Positions 36,770 to 46,608 of a DNA stretch of 54,971 bases are shown piece by piece. Origin of the DNA: Clostridiales bacterium (GTDB lineage Bacteria > Bacillota_E > Sulfobacillia > Sulfobacillales > JAIMBI01); NCBI GenBank assembly GCA_027318915.1, contig DAHVOH010000011.1, forward strand, positions 1 to 54,971, written 5' to 3'. Within the stretch, counting starts at the first letter, position 1. Every line of letters starts with the position of its first letter. Under the pieces are notes generated by a model. That model did not search any database, was not told the origin of the DNA, and was given only the letters and a program-made list of their open reading frames with translations. The position numbers and the translations under genes are program-made.

Positions 36770-37933
36770 GTGCAGGATGCCGCGGTCCGAACGGTGGTGG
36801 TTTGCGCAGATGGGAGCCTGGCGGCGGTCACGGGCCAAGACGCGGGTCGCTTGCATGGGGGCGCGGTGTGGGGCGCCCAGCTCGGCGTCGCGGCGATCGG
36901 ACGGGGGATGCGGTGTCCGGGGGCGCCGAAGCATCGGAATCAGCGGGTGGACCGGGATGCTCCGGTCGCCGATCTCATCACCCTCATCGGATGGGCTGGC
37001 GGGTCGTCCGGGTGATTGTGGAGGGGACCGATGCCCATGATGGTCACCAGACCTTGGTGACCGCCCTCGTAACGGGGACTGGGCGAGCCTTGTCCGTGGC
37101 GATGGACACGGTGGCCAAGGTGGACCTGACGGGACGCCAACACGCTATCGAAGCCGCATTGGTTCAGCGGGCCCGGCAGCTCTTGCCGGCGGAGGGTTTG
37201 GCCATTGTCGCAGCCGATGTCGGGTTCTGTCCGGCGGATTGTCTCGCGGCGGTGGGAGTCGTCGGCTGGCGCTACGTCATTCGACGCCCGGCGATCGCCG
37301 GATCGACGCCCCGGGCCGCACCGGGCTCCTGCAGGATTGACCGGATTGGCGCCTGCGCGAGGGCGGCTGGGGTGCCACAGCCATCACCGAAGGCCGCTTC
37401 CAGGCCCGGCTGGTGGCCACTTGCGCGGAAGGGCCAGCGGATCCGTGGTTCTGGTGACGAACTCGCAACAGTGCGCGACCTGTCAGGTGATTCGCGAGGC
37501 TGCTCGCCGGCTTCAGATTGAAGAACGCTTGAAAAATAGTGAGAACGGTCATCGCGACGGCTTCCGGCTCCGCGGGTGCACTCGACACGAGCCGACCGTG
37601 AGAACCGGCTGTGGGTCCCTTTCATGTGGCTCCCTGCCTGGCTCACCCGGTAGGTCGAAGACACCGGCCGGGCGCCGCGTCTGCGGACCAACCCCATCCT
37701 CCATCGGACCCCACGCTGGCTGGAAAGCCGGCTTGTACGTCTGGCGCGAGTTCCGGCCGGCACTCGACGTCGTCTTACCGTGGCAACCCCGACGGTTCGT
37801 AGCCAGCCTCGCGCGACTTACCAAACACAAGTGGGGACGGCTCAGCAGCCGCGGGATTGACACGGCCCACGTCCACGCCTATGATGCTTTTCTAAAAGTA
37901 AAGCAAAGGCTGACTGGCGTCGCCCCTGGCTAA
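36770..37933 (+). pseudogene. IS4-like DDE transposase, two frameshifts
   Basis: Transposase protein can be followed through three consecutive frames. First (to about 37015): AAIGRGMRCPGAPKHRNQRVDR, the N-terminal DNA-binding block. Second (about 36990-37330): VEGTDAHDGHQTLVTALV with the first catalytic Asp, KVDLTGRQHAIEAAL, and AIVAADVGFCPADCL, where the usual ADRGFG is changed to ADVGFC. It ends in GWRYVIRR. Third (about 37440-37933): ARRLQIEERLKNSENGHRDGF, the Tyr/Arg-Glu block, and a C-terminus with LPWQPRRFVASLARL. The two shifts restore the original frame (2, 1, 2). With the altered catalytic block the gene must be dead. No terminal inverted repeats were found by eye. Confidence 0.7.
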
Positions 37934-38381
37934 GACGGCGACGCGCAATACGGTCGCGGAAAGCCCGGCCGGGCGATTCCGCCATCGCACTCCGGTGGGA
38001 CTGGATGGCTGCGGACCCTGTCCTGAGCACGCCAGGGTTTCCTGGTCTCCGAGGGGGGACAAAACACCGTGTACCGCGGTACCCAACGGCAGGTCGAGGA
38101 TGTGCTCTCGAACCGATCCCTCATGAACGGGTTCCCGTTCATTGTCGACCGCGAGGTGGGTCTCCAACGGACCGATGAACCTGGCGGTGCGCTGCACGTT
38201 GATGTCGCAGTGAACGGTACCGGGTTACCGTGCCTCGTCTCCCGCGACATGGGCACCCGTAACAAGTCAGTCGCGCACCAAAGCCGTCCAGATCACTCAG
38301 GTCCTTGGCGTGTCGCCGGTGGTAAAAACTCTTCGATGGCCACAGTGCCACGCCAGGGCGCACGACAACTGGGAGCGAGGC
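37934..38381. other. Intergenic after the transposase remnant
   Basis: About 450 bases with no firm feature. Open frames on both strands around 37900-38400 lack family motifs. It probably holds the promoter of the secreted repeat protein gene, but no clear elements were found. Confidence 0.35.
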
Positions 38382-40619
38382 ATGTCCGCGTCGCACGCTG
38401 GCAGTAAGTGGAGGTCGCTCTGGACAGCCGGCCCCGTTCGTTGGCATCAGATCCAACGGCATGGGGGATCTGATCTGCGCAACACGGGTCCGGAGCGCAC
38501 CAGGCAAGTGGGCCATGCGTCTATGGCCAGGGGACTGGTTGTGGCGATGGCGACCGCGCTGCTGGTGATTGGAGCGCGATCCACGGCTTTCGCGCAGGCC
38601 CCCTCCAGTCAGCCGACCGACTTGTCCATCGCGTTGTTGCTGCCTTCGCAGGTGCCAGCAGGCATTCCTCTTCACCAGCGCATAACCGCAACTGGGCGCG
38701 GGATCATCGGCTGTTACCGGTGGACGGCAGCAGGACTACCACCCGGGTTGAGACTGGCCAAAGCCGTGACGTGCGTTCCCAGGGGCCGAATCTCGTCGAC
38801 CCTCGTCAACGCCGTCAGGGGAACACCGGTCACCGAGAGGCCGTCTTTTGTCAGCACGGTTACCATCACGGTGGAAGCCATCGGGGCGTCGGCGCGTTCG
38901 CGCACCATCCCCCGGCCGGCGGGTTCGGCCTCGGCGATGGTGGTGGTCTTGCCGCCCGCATGGGATGCGTCAGGGTCTCCGCTCCAGTATCAGGGAACCT
39001 CGCTCGACGCGATTTCGTGTACACTCGGACCGACGTGCTGGGTTACCGGCACCTCCAGCAACCCGCCGCCGTCGGGTACGCGCCAGCAGCCCGTGAATGA
39101 CACCGGCGCCGCACCTGGATCGCAAGACGGCACGGCGTCCTCTCCGGCGCCCATCGAGCGCGGCACCTTTGTGGCGGGCCTTGTGAGCATCAAACCGCTC
39201 CGGATGGATCTGGTTCGCGTCGCCATCCCTCTGTCGGTCACCGCAATGGCGTGTCCCGCAGCCGACAGCTGTGTTCTGGTCGGGAGTGCGCCGCTCACGC
39301 CTCAGGGCAACGTACCGGCCGTGCTGTACATGACGGATGCCGGAGCCGTGTGGCGGGTGTCGGTCATGTCGCCTACTGTGCAGGGAAGTTTTTCCTCGGT
39401 GGCCTGTCCCAACACCGTCTACTGTCTGGCCGTGGGTTCGTTGACGTCGGGATGGGGCTTCGTGGACCGTATCGTCTTGGTGGGATCCCAACCGCGATTG
39501 AGTCCCGTGCGAGACATGGGCACGGCTTTGTCCGGGATCTCGTGTGCGAATGCGACCAGCTGCCTTGCGGTCGGACGCGCGCGCGGGATATTGGCCACCC
39601 AAGGAGAAATCCAGGCGGGCACTGATGCCCTCATCGAGGCGACCAGCGATGGGGGTTACCAGTGGCATGGGGATCAGGTCGTCGGGCCGGACGGGTTCGG
39701 CGGGAAAGACCGCTCCTACGAGCAACCCTGGCTGCCGACGGTAGACGGGCCCTTGATGTTCGGCGGGCTGGTGGGGGTGGGGTGCGCTCCCAGTGCCGCC
39801 ACCAACTCCTGCGTGGTCACCTGGCCGTTTTGGCCGGCGACGGCGAGCACATCGGATGGGATTCACTGGTATCCCAACGTCCGGTCGGTTGGAGCCGTTG
39901 GCTGGCCGGGATCCAGCGTGTCGTGCCCGACTCTGGGACGGTGCTTTTCCGTGACCGGCTATAAGTTTCTGACGAATCAGGGTGACGTCGAGTCCCTGAC
40001 AGACATACTGGAAACGATCCCGGCGTCACCAGGCTGGCGGTGGGGCATCGCGGGCCAGGGCCCTGCCAGCACGTTCGATCCCTCGCTCGTGGCGATCTCG
40101 TGTCCGACCATTTCGACCTGCGTGGCGGTCGGGTCATGGTATCCGGGCGGCGGCTCCGCCGGGTCACGCCCGGTGTATCCGCTGGTGATGGCGCCACAAC
40201 TGGCCTTGCACCCGTATTTCCGGCCGCATCCCCCGCTTTGGGCTCAGGTCTTGAGCTGGCAGACCCTGGGCCTTGTCTTGGGGGCGATCTCCCTCATGAC
40301 GGGTGTGGGCGCATTGGCGGATGCGGTCGACGCCGAAGTCGTGACGGAAAACCTGCCGACGTATGTACCCGATGTATTCTCCTACGTCAAGCTGCCCTAC
40401 AATTTCGTTGTCGTACGCGCCGGGATGGGGGTGGCGGATGTGGTGTCGTTCTTGAGCGGCGCGTTGGGTACCGGCATCGGAGCGGCTATCACGTCGACGC
40501 ATGACCCCATCGGCTGGATTGCCGTCGGTTTGAGTGTCATCGGGCTGTCAAGCTGGGCTGCGGGGTTGTCGTCCCTGACCCTGTCGGGAACGGATCCGAC
40601 CGCCGGCACCTCAGCCTAG
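38382..40619 (+). CDS. Secreted/membrane protein with Ig-like domain and seven C-x5-C repeats
   Basis: Up to 745 residues. Export is shown by MARGLVVAMATALLVIGARS followed by TAFA-QA; the ATG at 38523 begins exactly there, whereas the ATG at 38382 has the better ribosome binding site and a 47-residue lead. A putative-Ig (He_PIG-like) domain follows with YRWTAAGLPPGL. Then come seven Cys-pair units of the form ISCPTxxxCVAVG: ISCTLGPTCWVTG, MACPAADSCVLVG, VACPNTVYCLAVG, ISCANATSCLAVG, VGCAPSAATNSCVVTW, VSCPTLGRCFSVTG and ISCPTISTCVAVG. Six have exactly five residues between cysteines. This suggests a seven-bladed propeller with one disulphide per blade. The C-terminus has two to three membrane helices. 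Function unknown. Confidence 0.75.
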   Translation: MSASHAGSKWRSLWTAGPVRWHQIQRHGGSDLRNTGPERTRQVGHASMARGLVVAMATALLVIGARSTAFAQAPSSQPTDLSIALLLPSQVPAGIPLHQRITATGRGIIGCYRWTAAGLPPGLRLAKAVTCVPRGRISSTLVNAVRGTPVTERPSFVSTVTITVEAIGASARSRTIPRPAGSASAMVVVLPPAWDASGSPLQYQGTSLDAISCTLGPTCWVTGTSSNPPPSGTRQQPVNDTGAAPGSQDGTASSPAPIERGTFVAGLVSIKPLRMDLVRVAIPLSVTAMACPAADSCVLVGSAPLTPQGNVPAVLYMTDAGAVWRVSVMSPTVQGSFSSVACPNTVYCLAVGSLTSGWGFVDRIVLVGSQPRLSPVRDMGTALSGISCANATSCLAVGRARGILATQGEIQAGTDALIEATSDGGYQWHGDQVVGPDGFGGKDRSYEQPWLPTVDGPLMFGGLVGVGCAPSAATNSCVVTWPFWPATASTSDGIHWYPNVRSVGAVGWPGSSVSCPTLGRCFSVTGYKFLTNQGDVESLTDILETIPASPGWRWGIAGQGPASTFDPSLVAISCPTISTCVAVGSWYPGGGSAGSRPVYPLVMAPQLALHPYFRPHPPLWAQVLSWQTLGLVLGAISLMTGVGALADAVDAEVVTENLPTYVPDVFSYVKLPYNFVVVRAGMGVADVVSFLSGALGTGIGAAITSTHDPIGWIAVGLSVIGLSSWAAGLSSLTLSGTDPTAGTSA

Positions 40620-40687
40620 TGGCGAGATCCCTGGTCCCGCTTCAGGTCAACGATGGGCCAACGTCCACAACGGGAGAGCAATAAACG

Positions 40688-41080
40688 ATGCTGGAGCCGT
40701 CCCGTGAACCGCTCCATGAGGTACTGACCCGGGCGTTTGAGGAGTCGGGGGTGTGGGAACGGGTGATGGCCCGCCTCCCCGGGTTTGCTGTTCCGTATGG
40801 GTTTCGGTTCAGGCGCATGGACGAACGTATCCTGGCCACGTGGGGCGTGGAGGCGTGCGCCCAAATCCTGATCGCCGCCCGCTGGCGTCAGGCGGCGTTT
40901 CTGCTCGTGCTCCTGGCGACGGGACTGGTGGCCAGTGGGACCTTGCCTCGTCAGCTCGTCGGGGTCGCTCTGGACGTGTTCGCGCTGGCCGGCGCATTGA
41001 ACGCGGGACGGCGGCGGAAGGCTTCGGGGATCCCGATGGCTCGACGATCAAAAGTGGGTCACGGCCAGATCCCGGTTTGA
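40688..41080 (+). CDS. Small membrane protein, unknown
   Basis: A 130-residue protein, not recognised. Residues 1-65 are soluble and contain WERVMARLPGFAVPYGFRFR and the basic RRMDERI. Two hydrophobic stretches follow: QAAFLLVLLATGLVASG and LVGVALDVFALAGALNA. The tail is basic (GRRRKAS). A GGGAGAGCAATAA sequence precedes the ATG. It lies 68 bases after the secreted repeat protein gene on the same strand and may be its partner in the envelope, but nothing in the sequence states a role. Confidence 0.55.
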   Translation: MLEPSREPLHEVLTRAFEESGVWERVMARLPGFAVPYGFRFRRMDERILATWGVEACAQILIAARWRQAAFLLVLLATGLVASGTLPRQLVGVALDVFALAGALNAGRRRKASGIPMARRSKVGHGQIPV

Positions 41081-41748
41081 CCCGCATACCCTTTACGGAA
41101 TGAGAATCAGGAGCGCCGAGGGTGGGCACCGGTGCCGCGGGATGATGGAACGGCCGGTTTGTGAGCTTGCGCATCACTGTTCAAAGAGGGCGGGTCGGTA
41201 CCTGCCCGGCGGTGATGTCGGTCGGCGTCCGGACGCGTTGGATGCCCAGAGGCTCCGGGGAAAAATTCGGAGCGCGGCGGGACTGGTCGCGCTGTGTGTC
41301 CTCAAGCAGCTTGGGGTCGGGCGCAGGGGTGGTGAAGGGAGGATGCTGTCGAGCCCAGGTGGAGACATGAGCACTCCGAAAGGTTCAGATCCTGAGCGCG
41401 AAGGCCGGCTGAGCGAGACGGTGTGGCTGCGAGCGACCAAAGTCGGGAATCGTCGTCGGAGGCCTCAAGACACCGTATTCCGTGAGCGGAGGGGTTCGGC
41501 TCGCGAGTCATGCTCTCGGATTCGGACGTTGCGAGCAGACGCGCGGCTAAGTCTCTGTGCCGGTGTCGACGGCTCCCGCCATGGACCGGAGCATCCAACG
41601 CCGCGCGTCCCGCGCGCCGGGACCCGCTCTGCCGTGGAGTGCTCTTGAGACCGCGGTGCCGGGGTCAGACGCCTCGGGGCGGCGGTCATGCGTTCTGGAG
41701 CCGTGCACGCTACGCTCCCTGCTGTCGCGCGCAGGTCGGCGATGGCCC
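41081..41748. other. Intergenic between convergent genes
   Basis: About 670 bases. No RNA gene, repeat or protein-like frame was recognised. Confidence 0.4.
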
Positions 41749-44700
41749 TCAGCGGATTTGGGACACATCCGGCAGGTCGACGGCCGCCAGCGTGGAGTAA
41801 GCCTCGCGCGTGCGTTCGGCCGCCGGCAGCGACGTGACGCGGACGGCCATCTGTGCCTTGGCGCGCTCGTAGACATTGCGCGCGAACCGCCCGTTGGAGA
41901 AGCGCTTTTGGCGCACGCGAATCGCTTCGGCAAACACGTCCCGAAGCGCGTCGTCAAGGTCCGCGGTCAGCTGCAGATCGTCCTCCTTCGCCAGGCCGTG
42001 GACGATCTGAAGCAGCTGGTCCACGCTGTAGTCGGCAAAATCCAGCGTGCTGGTGAATCGCGAGGCCAGACCCGGGTTGGAGTTCAAGAACGCCTCCATC
42101 TCCTCCGGATAGCCGGCACAGATCACCACAAAGGCGTCCCGCCGGTCCTCCATGGCTTTCAACAGGGTCTCGACGGCCTCGCGGCCGAAGTCGTGGCCAT
42201 CGGGCGCCGCCGGAGTCAGGGTGTAGGCTTCGTCGATGAACAGCACGCCGCCCATGGCATCCTCAATGGCGCGCTGCGTCTTCTGCGCCGTCTGGCCGAT
42301 GTAACCCGCCACCAGCTTGGAGCGGTCCACTTCCACCACATGCCCGCGCTCCAGCACGCCGAGGCTCTTGAAAATCGCGCCCATAATGCGGGCCACGGTG
42401 GTCTTGCCCGTTCCCGGATTGCCGCGGAACACGGCGTGGTAGGACGCCTGGGCCAAACTGCCGAGATTCATGGCGCGCCGTTCCTGCGCGTATTGGATGA
42501 CCGCCGCCATCCGACGCACGCTGTCCTTGACCTCGTCCAACCCGATCAGCTGGTCCAACTCGTGCATGACCTGCTCCAGGGGGTCCGCCTGTCTCACTCC
42601 GACGGCATGGCGAATGAGCGGCATGATGTCTGGGACCGTCACCTGGGCAAGCCGCTCGGCGGTCCGTTGAGCGGCGGGCAGGGCGGCCAGGCGCCGGGCC
42701 TGGGACATGGTGATCCGTTCCATCCATGTGCGGACCATCCGGGCGTTGGCAAACGCGTTGTCTCGGCGGCGGTAGAGTTCGGTAAACTCTTCGTGCACGA
42801 GCACGAGGGCCTCCGGGTCCAAAATCAGCCCCGCCTGGCGGCAGTCGGCGGCAAAGATGGTCATCAACTGAACGGGCGTGTAGTCGGCGAAGTGAAACGT
42901 GTACCCGAAGCGGTCCCGAAGACCCGGATTCGACTGCAGGAAGTCAATCATTTTGTCCGGGTAGCCGGCCGCAATCACCACAAAATCATGCCGGCGATCC
43001 TCCATGGCCTTCAGCAGCGTGTCCACGGCTTCACGGCCGAAGTCCCGCGCATTGTCCGGGTCCTGCACCAGCGCATACGCTTCGTCCACAAACAGCACGC
43101 CGCCGATGGCGGCTTGAATGGCGGCCTGCGTCTTCTGGGCGGTCTCGCCGATGTACTGGCCAACCAAACGCGAGCGGTCCACCTCCACGACGTGGCCCTT
43201 GGACAGCGCTCCCATGCTCTTGAAGATGTTGCCCATGAGTCGCGCCACCGTGGTCTTGCCGGTGCCGGGGCGGCCCAGAAACAGGGCGTGGAGCGTCGGC
43301 AGGCCCGTGTCGGCCAGCTGCAGCTGGCGTCGCTCCGCCGACAGCTGGAGCAGAGCGGCCAGATCCCGCACCGCCTCCTTGACCTCGTCCAGGCCCACCA
43401 TCTGGTCCAATTCTCGCAGCGCATTCTGGAGCGTCTCCGGCAGCGGCTCTCCGACCGCCGGATCCGGGGACTGGGGACCGGGGTCGGATCGGGCTCGTTC
43501 GGACAAGAAGTTCTCCAGGACCTTGACGAACGATCCGGGCTGAACCAAAATCGCGGGCTCGGCCCCGTTGCCTTTGAGGATGCAGCGGTCAATGGAACCA
43601 AGCGCGTCGGCGTGGGCCACGATCCCGTGCTGGCCGCACTGTTCGATGACGCAGCCCGTGATGGCCACGTCGGCCAGTTCCGACACCACAATCCCGGTGT
43701 CCCGGCTTTTGCGGACCGTGACCCGGTCCACCGCGCCCAAACTGCGGCGCGCATACAGGACCCCGTCCGCCCCGCCGTCGTGCACGGTGCCGTTCGACAG
43801 GTCGACGCGCGCCGATTCGTGGACGTAGACCACAGGGAAATCGGCCGCCGAGGGGCCTAGTTGGCAGTCGTTAAAGCGGCTCTGGCCGCCGTGCGCGTTG
43901 ACGGCGTTCTGAAAACCGGCGACGGCGGTATGTTCGGCCGTGACCACGGCGCTGTCATGGACGGCCAGGCCAACGCCGGATGTGCCCGACACCTGCCCGT
44001 TCTTGATGACCAGGGACGAGCGTTCATGCAGCAATACACCGGGACCCTGTGAGCAGACCAGCACCACCCGGTCCATTTCCGCGCGAGCCTGACCGGCGAG
44101 GCCCACCACCCCGGAATTCTTCTGCTCTTGGTCCAGGACCCGGGTGAACGTCGTGTCGGTCACCGTCGCGGTCGCCTGGCCGCCGAGATAGAGGCACGGC
44201 ATCGGACCACCCGAGACCGACACCGCAGCCAACACCAGGCGGGCGCTCTCATAGGCATAAACGGCGGCTTGGGTCCGCCCCTCGTTCTGCACACGGGTGC
44301 CGTGCAGCGTCACGGCTGCGTTGCCGCCCGCGCTCACGGCGAGGTGGCTCACGGCCGTGATGCGTCCCTGCTCCACGACCACCTGCGCGTCGTCCTGCAC
44401 ATGGAAGGCGGATCGTTCGGTGCCGCTGCCGGTCACGTCGCAGTCCCGCAAGGTCACGTGCGCGTGCCCGGCCAAGACGAGGCCTTCGGCCTTCTCCCCG
44501 ACCACCCGGCATGTCTCCAGGGCGACAACCGCCTGGCCATACGCGTAAACGGCGGCCACGGCATCGGCATGGCCTTCGATTTCAGCATCGCTGACCTTCC
44601 ACTGCGATTGCTCCCCGGCGTTCAGCACGTTGGCGGCCGCACTGCGCAGCCGGCCGTGGGCGATGCTCAGGGAGGCGTGCCCATAGGCGTAGAGGGCAGG

Positions 44701-45213
44701 GAAGTTCGGCGCTGCGTTTTGAAGGTCGCAGTCTTCCAGGGAGACGACCGCCCCGCCGGCCGCGACCAGAGCGCTGTGCCCGCCCGCGGTGATCCCGCCT
44801 CCGCTGAGGGTCAGACGGGATTGCTCGCCACAGAACACGCCCGGCCACGACTCGGACGCGCTGATGACCTCGGTGTCGGAAAGCTCGGCGGACCCTCGTG
44901 ATTGGACCAGCACCACGGTGTCCTCCAGTCCGTTCACGTAGCAGTCGCGCAGGACGCCAAGTCCGCCGGGATCCACGACGACCCGTCCACGGATGGTCAC
45001 ATGCTGCACTTCGACCCGCGCCCCCTGCACCACCAGCGTGCCCTCCAGCACGGCTCCCGGCTCGCCGCGGACGGTTAGCGGCCGGGTCACGGTGAGCGTG
45101 CCGACGGCATGCGTGCCGGGCGCCAACACGACGCCGGTGACGCCTTTCTTCAGCAAGGCATCCCGAATCGATTGAAACGGGGAAAAGAGTCCTTTCGCGA
45201 CCCGGACCTCCAT
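41749..45213 (-). CDS. Beta-helix protein fused to two CbbX/SpoVK-type AAA+ ATPase modules
   Basis: A 1154-residue three-part protein. Residues 1-570 are a right-handed beta-helix: about 24-residue turns rich in Val, Gly and Ala, each with patterns like VSLEDCDLQNA, VTLRDCDVTGSG and AVYAYGQAVVALETCRV. Residues about 598-870 are a first CbbX-like AAA+ module, with Walker A GRPGTGKTT (647-655) and Walker B GVLFVDEAY (705-713). Residues about 880-1154 are a second, with GNPGTGKTT (931-939) and GVLFIDEAY. Both carry the HVVEVDRS and QKTQ pore-region segments typical of CbbX, SpoVK and EccA. No signal peptide is seen. GAGGAG lies ten bases before the ATG. A remodelling ATPase with a beta-helix recognition arm is likely; the client is unknown. 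Confidence 0.9.
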   Translation of the reverse strand: MEVRVAKGLFSPFQSIRDALLKKGVTGVVLAPGTHAVGTLTVTRPLTVRGEPGAVLEGTLVVQGARVEVQHVTIRGRVVVDPGGLGVLRDCYVNGLEDTVVLVQSRGSAELSDTEVISASESWPGVFCGEQSRLTLSGGGITAGGHSALVAAGGAVVSLEDCDLQNAAPNFPALYAYGHASLSIAHGRLRSAAANVLNAGEQSQWKVSDAEIEGHADAVAAVYAYGQAVVALETCRVVGEKAEGLVLAGHAHVTLRDCDVTGSGTERSAFHVQDDAQVVVEQGRITAVSHLAVSAGGNAAVTLHGTRVQNEGRTQAAVYAYESARLVLAAVSVSGGPMPCLYLGGQATATVTDTTFTRVLDQEQKNSGVVGLAGQARAEMDRVVLVCSQGPGVLLHERSSLVIKNGQVSGTSGVGLAVHDSAVVTAEHTAVAGFQNAVNAHGGQSRFNDCQLGPSAADFPVVYVHESARVDLSNGTVHDGGADGVLYARRSLGAVDRVTVRKSRDTGIVVSELADVAITGCVIEQCGQHGIVAHADALGSIDRCILKGNGAEPAILVQPGSFVKVLENFLSERARSDPGPQSPDPAVGEPLPETLQNALRELDQMVGLDEVKEAVRDLAALLQLSAERRQLQLADTGLPTLHALFLGRPGTGKTTVARLMGNIFKSMGALSKGHVVEVDRSRLVGQYIGETAQKTQAAIQAAIGGVLFVDEAYALVQDPDNARDFGREAVDTLLKAMEDRRHDFVVIAAGYPDKMIDFLQSNPGLRDRFGYTFHFADYTPVQLMTIFAADCRQAGLILDPEALVLVHEEFTELYRRRDNAFANARMVRTWMERITMSQARRLAALPAAQRTAERLAQVTVPDIMPLIRHAVGVRQADPLEQVMHELDQLIGLDEVKDSVRRMAAVIQYAQERRAMNLGSLAQASYHAVFRGNPGTGKTTVARIMGAIFKSLGVLERGHVVEVDRSKLVAGYIGQTAQKTQRAIEDAMGGVLFIDEAYTLTPAAPDGHDFGREAVETLLKAMEDRRDAFVVICAGYPEEMEAFLNSNPGLASRFTSTLDFADYSVDQLLQIVHGLAKEDDLQLTADLDDALRDVFAEAIRVRQKRFSNGRFARNVYERAKAQMAVRVTSLPAAERTREAYSTLAAVDLPDVSQIR

Positions 45214-45403
45214 GGGGGCTTGCTCCTCTCTGCCGACATCCGACACGGCGTCCTGCGCACTGTCCGATCGTCCAGATGGGGTGTGGTCAGGCCATTCGGA
45301 ACGTTGGAGTCCTGGTGTCGTGACCAAAAATGGCGAGGGAATCCGGCGGCGGCGCATTCCCGCGGACATCGGGCGTCTGCGGCGTCATGCGGTCGGATCG
45401 CCA

Positions 45404-46261
45404 TCAGGGCCCTTCGCCCCCGGGGGACGGAAACACCCACCGCGCACCAAACTCGAAGAGGCGGTCGGCGTAGAGATCCGGGTGGTCCACGGGGCCGAAG
45501 CAGTGACCAGTCTCGGGCACGATCCACACCTCGATGCGGTCAGTCTCGGCGGCCCGCTGCAGCAGTCCGTGATGCAGACCCTGGGTCACCAGCGGCTCGA
45601 CTTCCCCATAAACCAACAAAATCGGGGCGGTGACGTGGGAAACGGTGTTCAGCGCGTGCATCGCCTGCGTCAGGCGCGAAGAGAACGCGAAGAAGAGCCG
45701 AAGAGCCGGAATCAGGATCCGGACCAGCACGCCCTGCCGCGCCACATCACGCCAGAGCTCCCGCGCGACATCGTCCACCACGCCGTCGGCTACGACCCCG
45801 CCCACGGGGCGCTCGGCCGCCGTCTGCAGCGCGGTCGATCCGCCCAAGGAGAAGCCCACCAGGATAATCTGTTCGGCGGGGATGTCTTTCCGCGCCAAGA
45901 CGTCAAGGGCCTCCGCCACCACGCGCGGATGGAATCCGGGCAGGGTGACCACGGCGATATGCCTTGCGGTCAGAGCCCGCACAAATGGGCCCAGCGACTC
46001 GCCCTGCAGGGTCCACACCGTTCCGCCCACGGCCGGCACCATCACCGCCGTCGCCCGAGCATCCGGTACGGCAAAATACCGCGCGCCGACGCGGGACGTG
46101 CGCAGGCGCAGCGTTTCATAAACCAGGTGGTAGGCTTCCGGTCCGCCCTGGCCCTTGGGAGGTTCGGCCGGCTTCAGAAAAGCTTGGAACAGCGCATACC
46201 CCCCGGCGAGATACACGAGGCCCACGAACACCACCAGAGGCAAAACTGCTGCCACAGCCAT
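45404..46261 (-). CDS. Membrane-anchored alpha/beta hydrolase
   Basis: A 285-residue hydrolase. Residues 4-27 (AAVLPLVVFVGLVYLAGGYALF) form a single N-terminal membrane helix, written here in part. The catalytic domain has the nucleophile elbow LVGFSLGGSTALQ (Ser138), VADGVVDDVAREL, the LLVYGEVEPLV strand, and a probable base His in PETGHCFGPVDHP. This resembles the BEM46/YqkD group of membrane-tethered serine hydrolases. It reads in the same direction as the beta-helix/AAA+ gene and ends 190 bases upstream of it, so the two could share a transcript. The natural substrate is unknown. Confidence 0.8.
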   Translation of the reverse strand: MAVAAVLPLVVFVGLVYLAGGYALFQAFLKPAEPPKGQGGPEAYHLVYETLRLRTSRVGARYFAVPDARATAVMVPAVGGTVWTLQGESLGPFVRALTARHIAVVTLPGFHPRVVAEALDVLARKDIPAEQIILVGFSLGGSTALQTAAERPVGGVVADGVVDDVARELWRDVARQGVLVRILIPALRLFFAFSSRLTQAMHALNTVSHVTAPILLVYGEVEPLVTQGLHHGLLQRAAETDRIEVWIVPETGHCFGPVDHPDLYADRLFEFGARWVFPSPGGEGP

Positions 46262-46608
46262 CCCTCACGCTTTCTGACCGGCATCTGCCATCTCCTGGCA
46301 CATTCGGTTCGAAACCGGCCGGCGTCGCTCTGGTCGCGGTGCAATGGGCCAAACGGGGACGGCGGACAAGACCGGAAGCGGCCGGGACGCCCGGCGCCTT
46401 CCGGAGGGACGGCGGTCGCCGTGAACGGATCCGGACGGGGCCGGACTCCAGTGAATGGCCAGTTGATGACCAAAGCCCGTTCCGCTCCCAGAATACCACG
46501 GGCAGCACCCGGGGGCGGGTTGGGAGGGGGCGGCTTCATGACGGCCGCCGGGGCGTGCGCATGTGCCAGATGCAAGGCAGGGTGTGCCGGATGATCCACG
46601 CGGCCGAC
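46262..46608. other. Intergenic upstream of the acyl-CoA operon
   Basis: About 350 bases between divergent genes. It contains an 18-codon cysteine-rich frame (46538-46594) with a good ribosome binding site, discussed under findings. Nothing else was recognised before the promoter at 46609. Confidence 0.4.
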
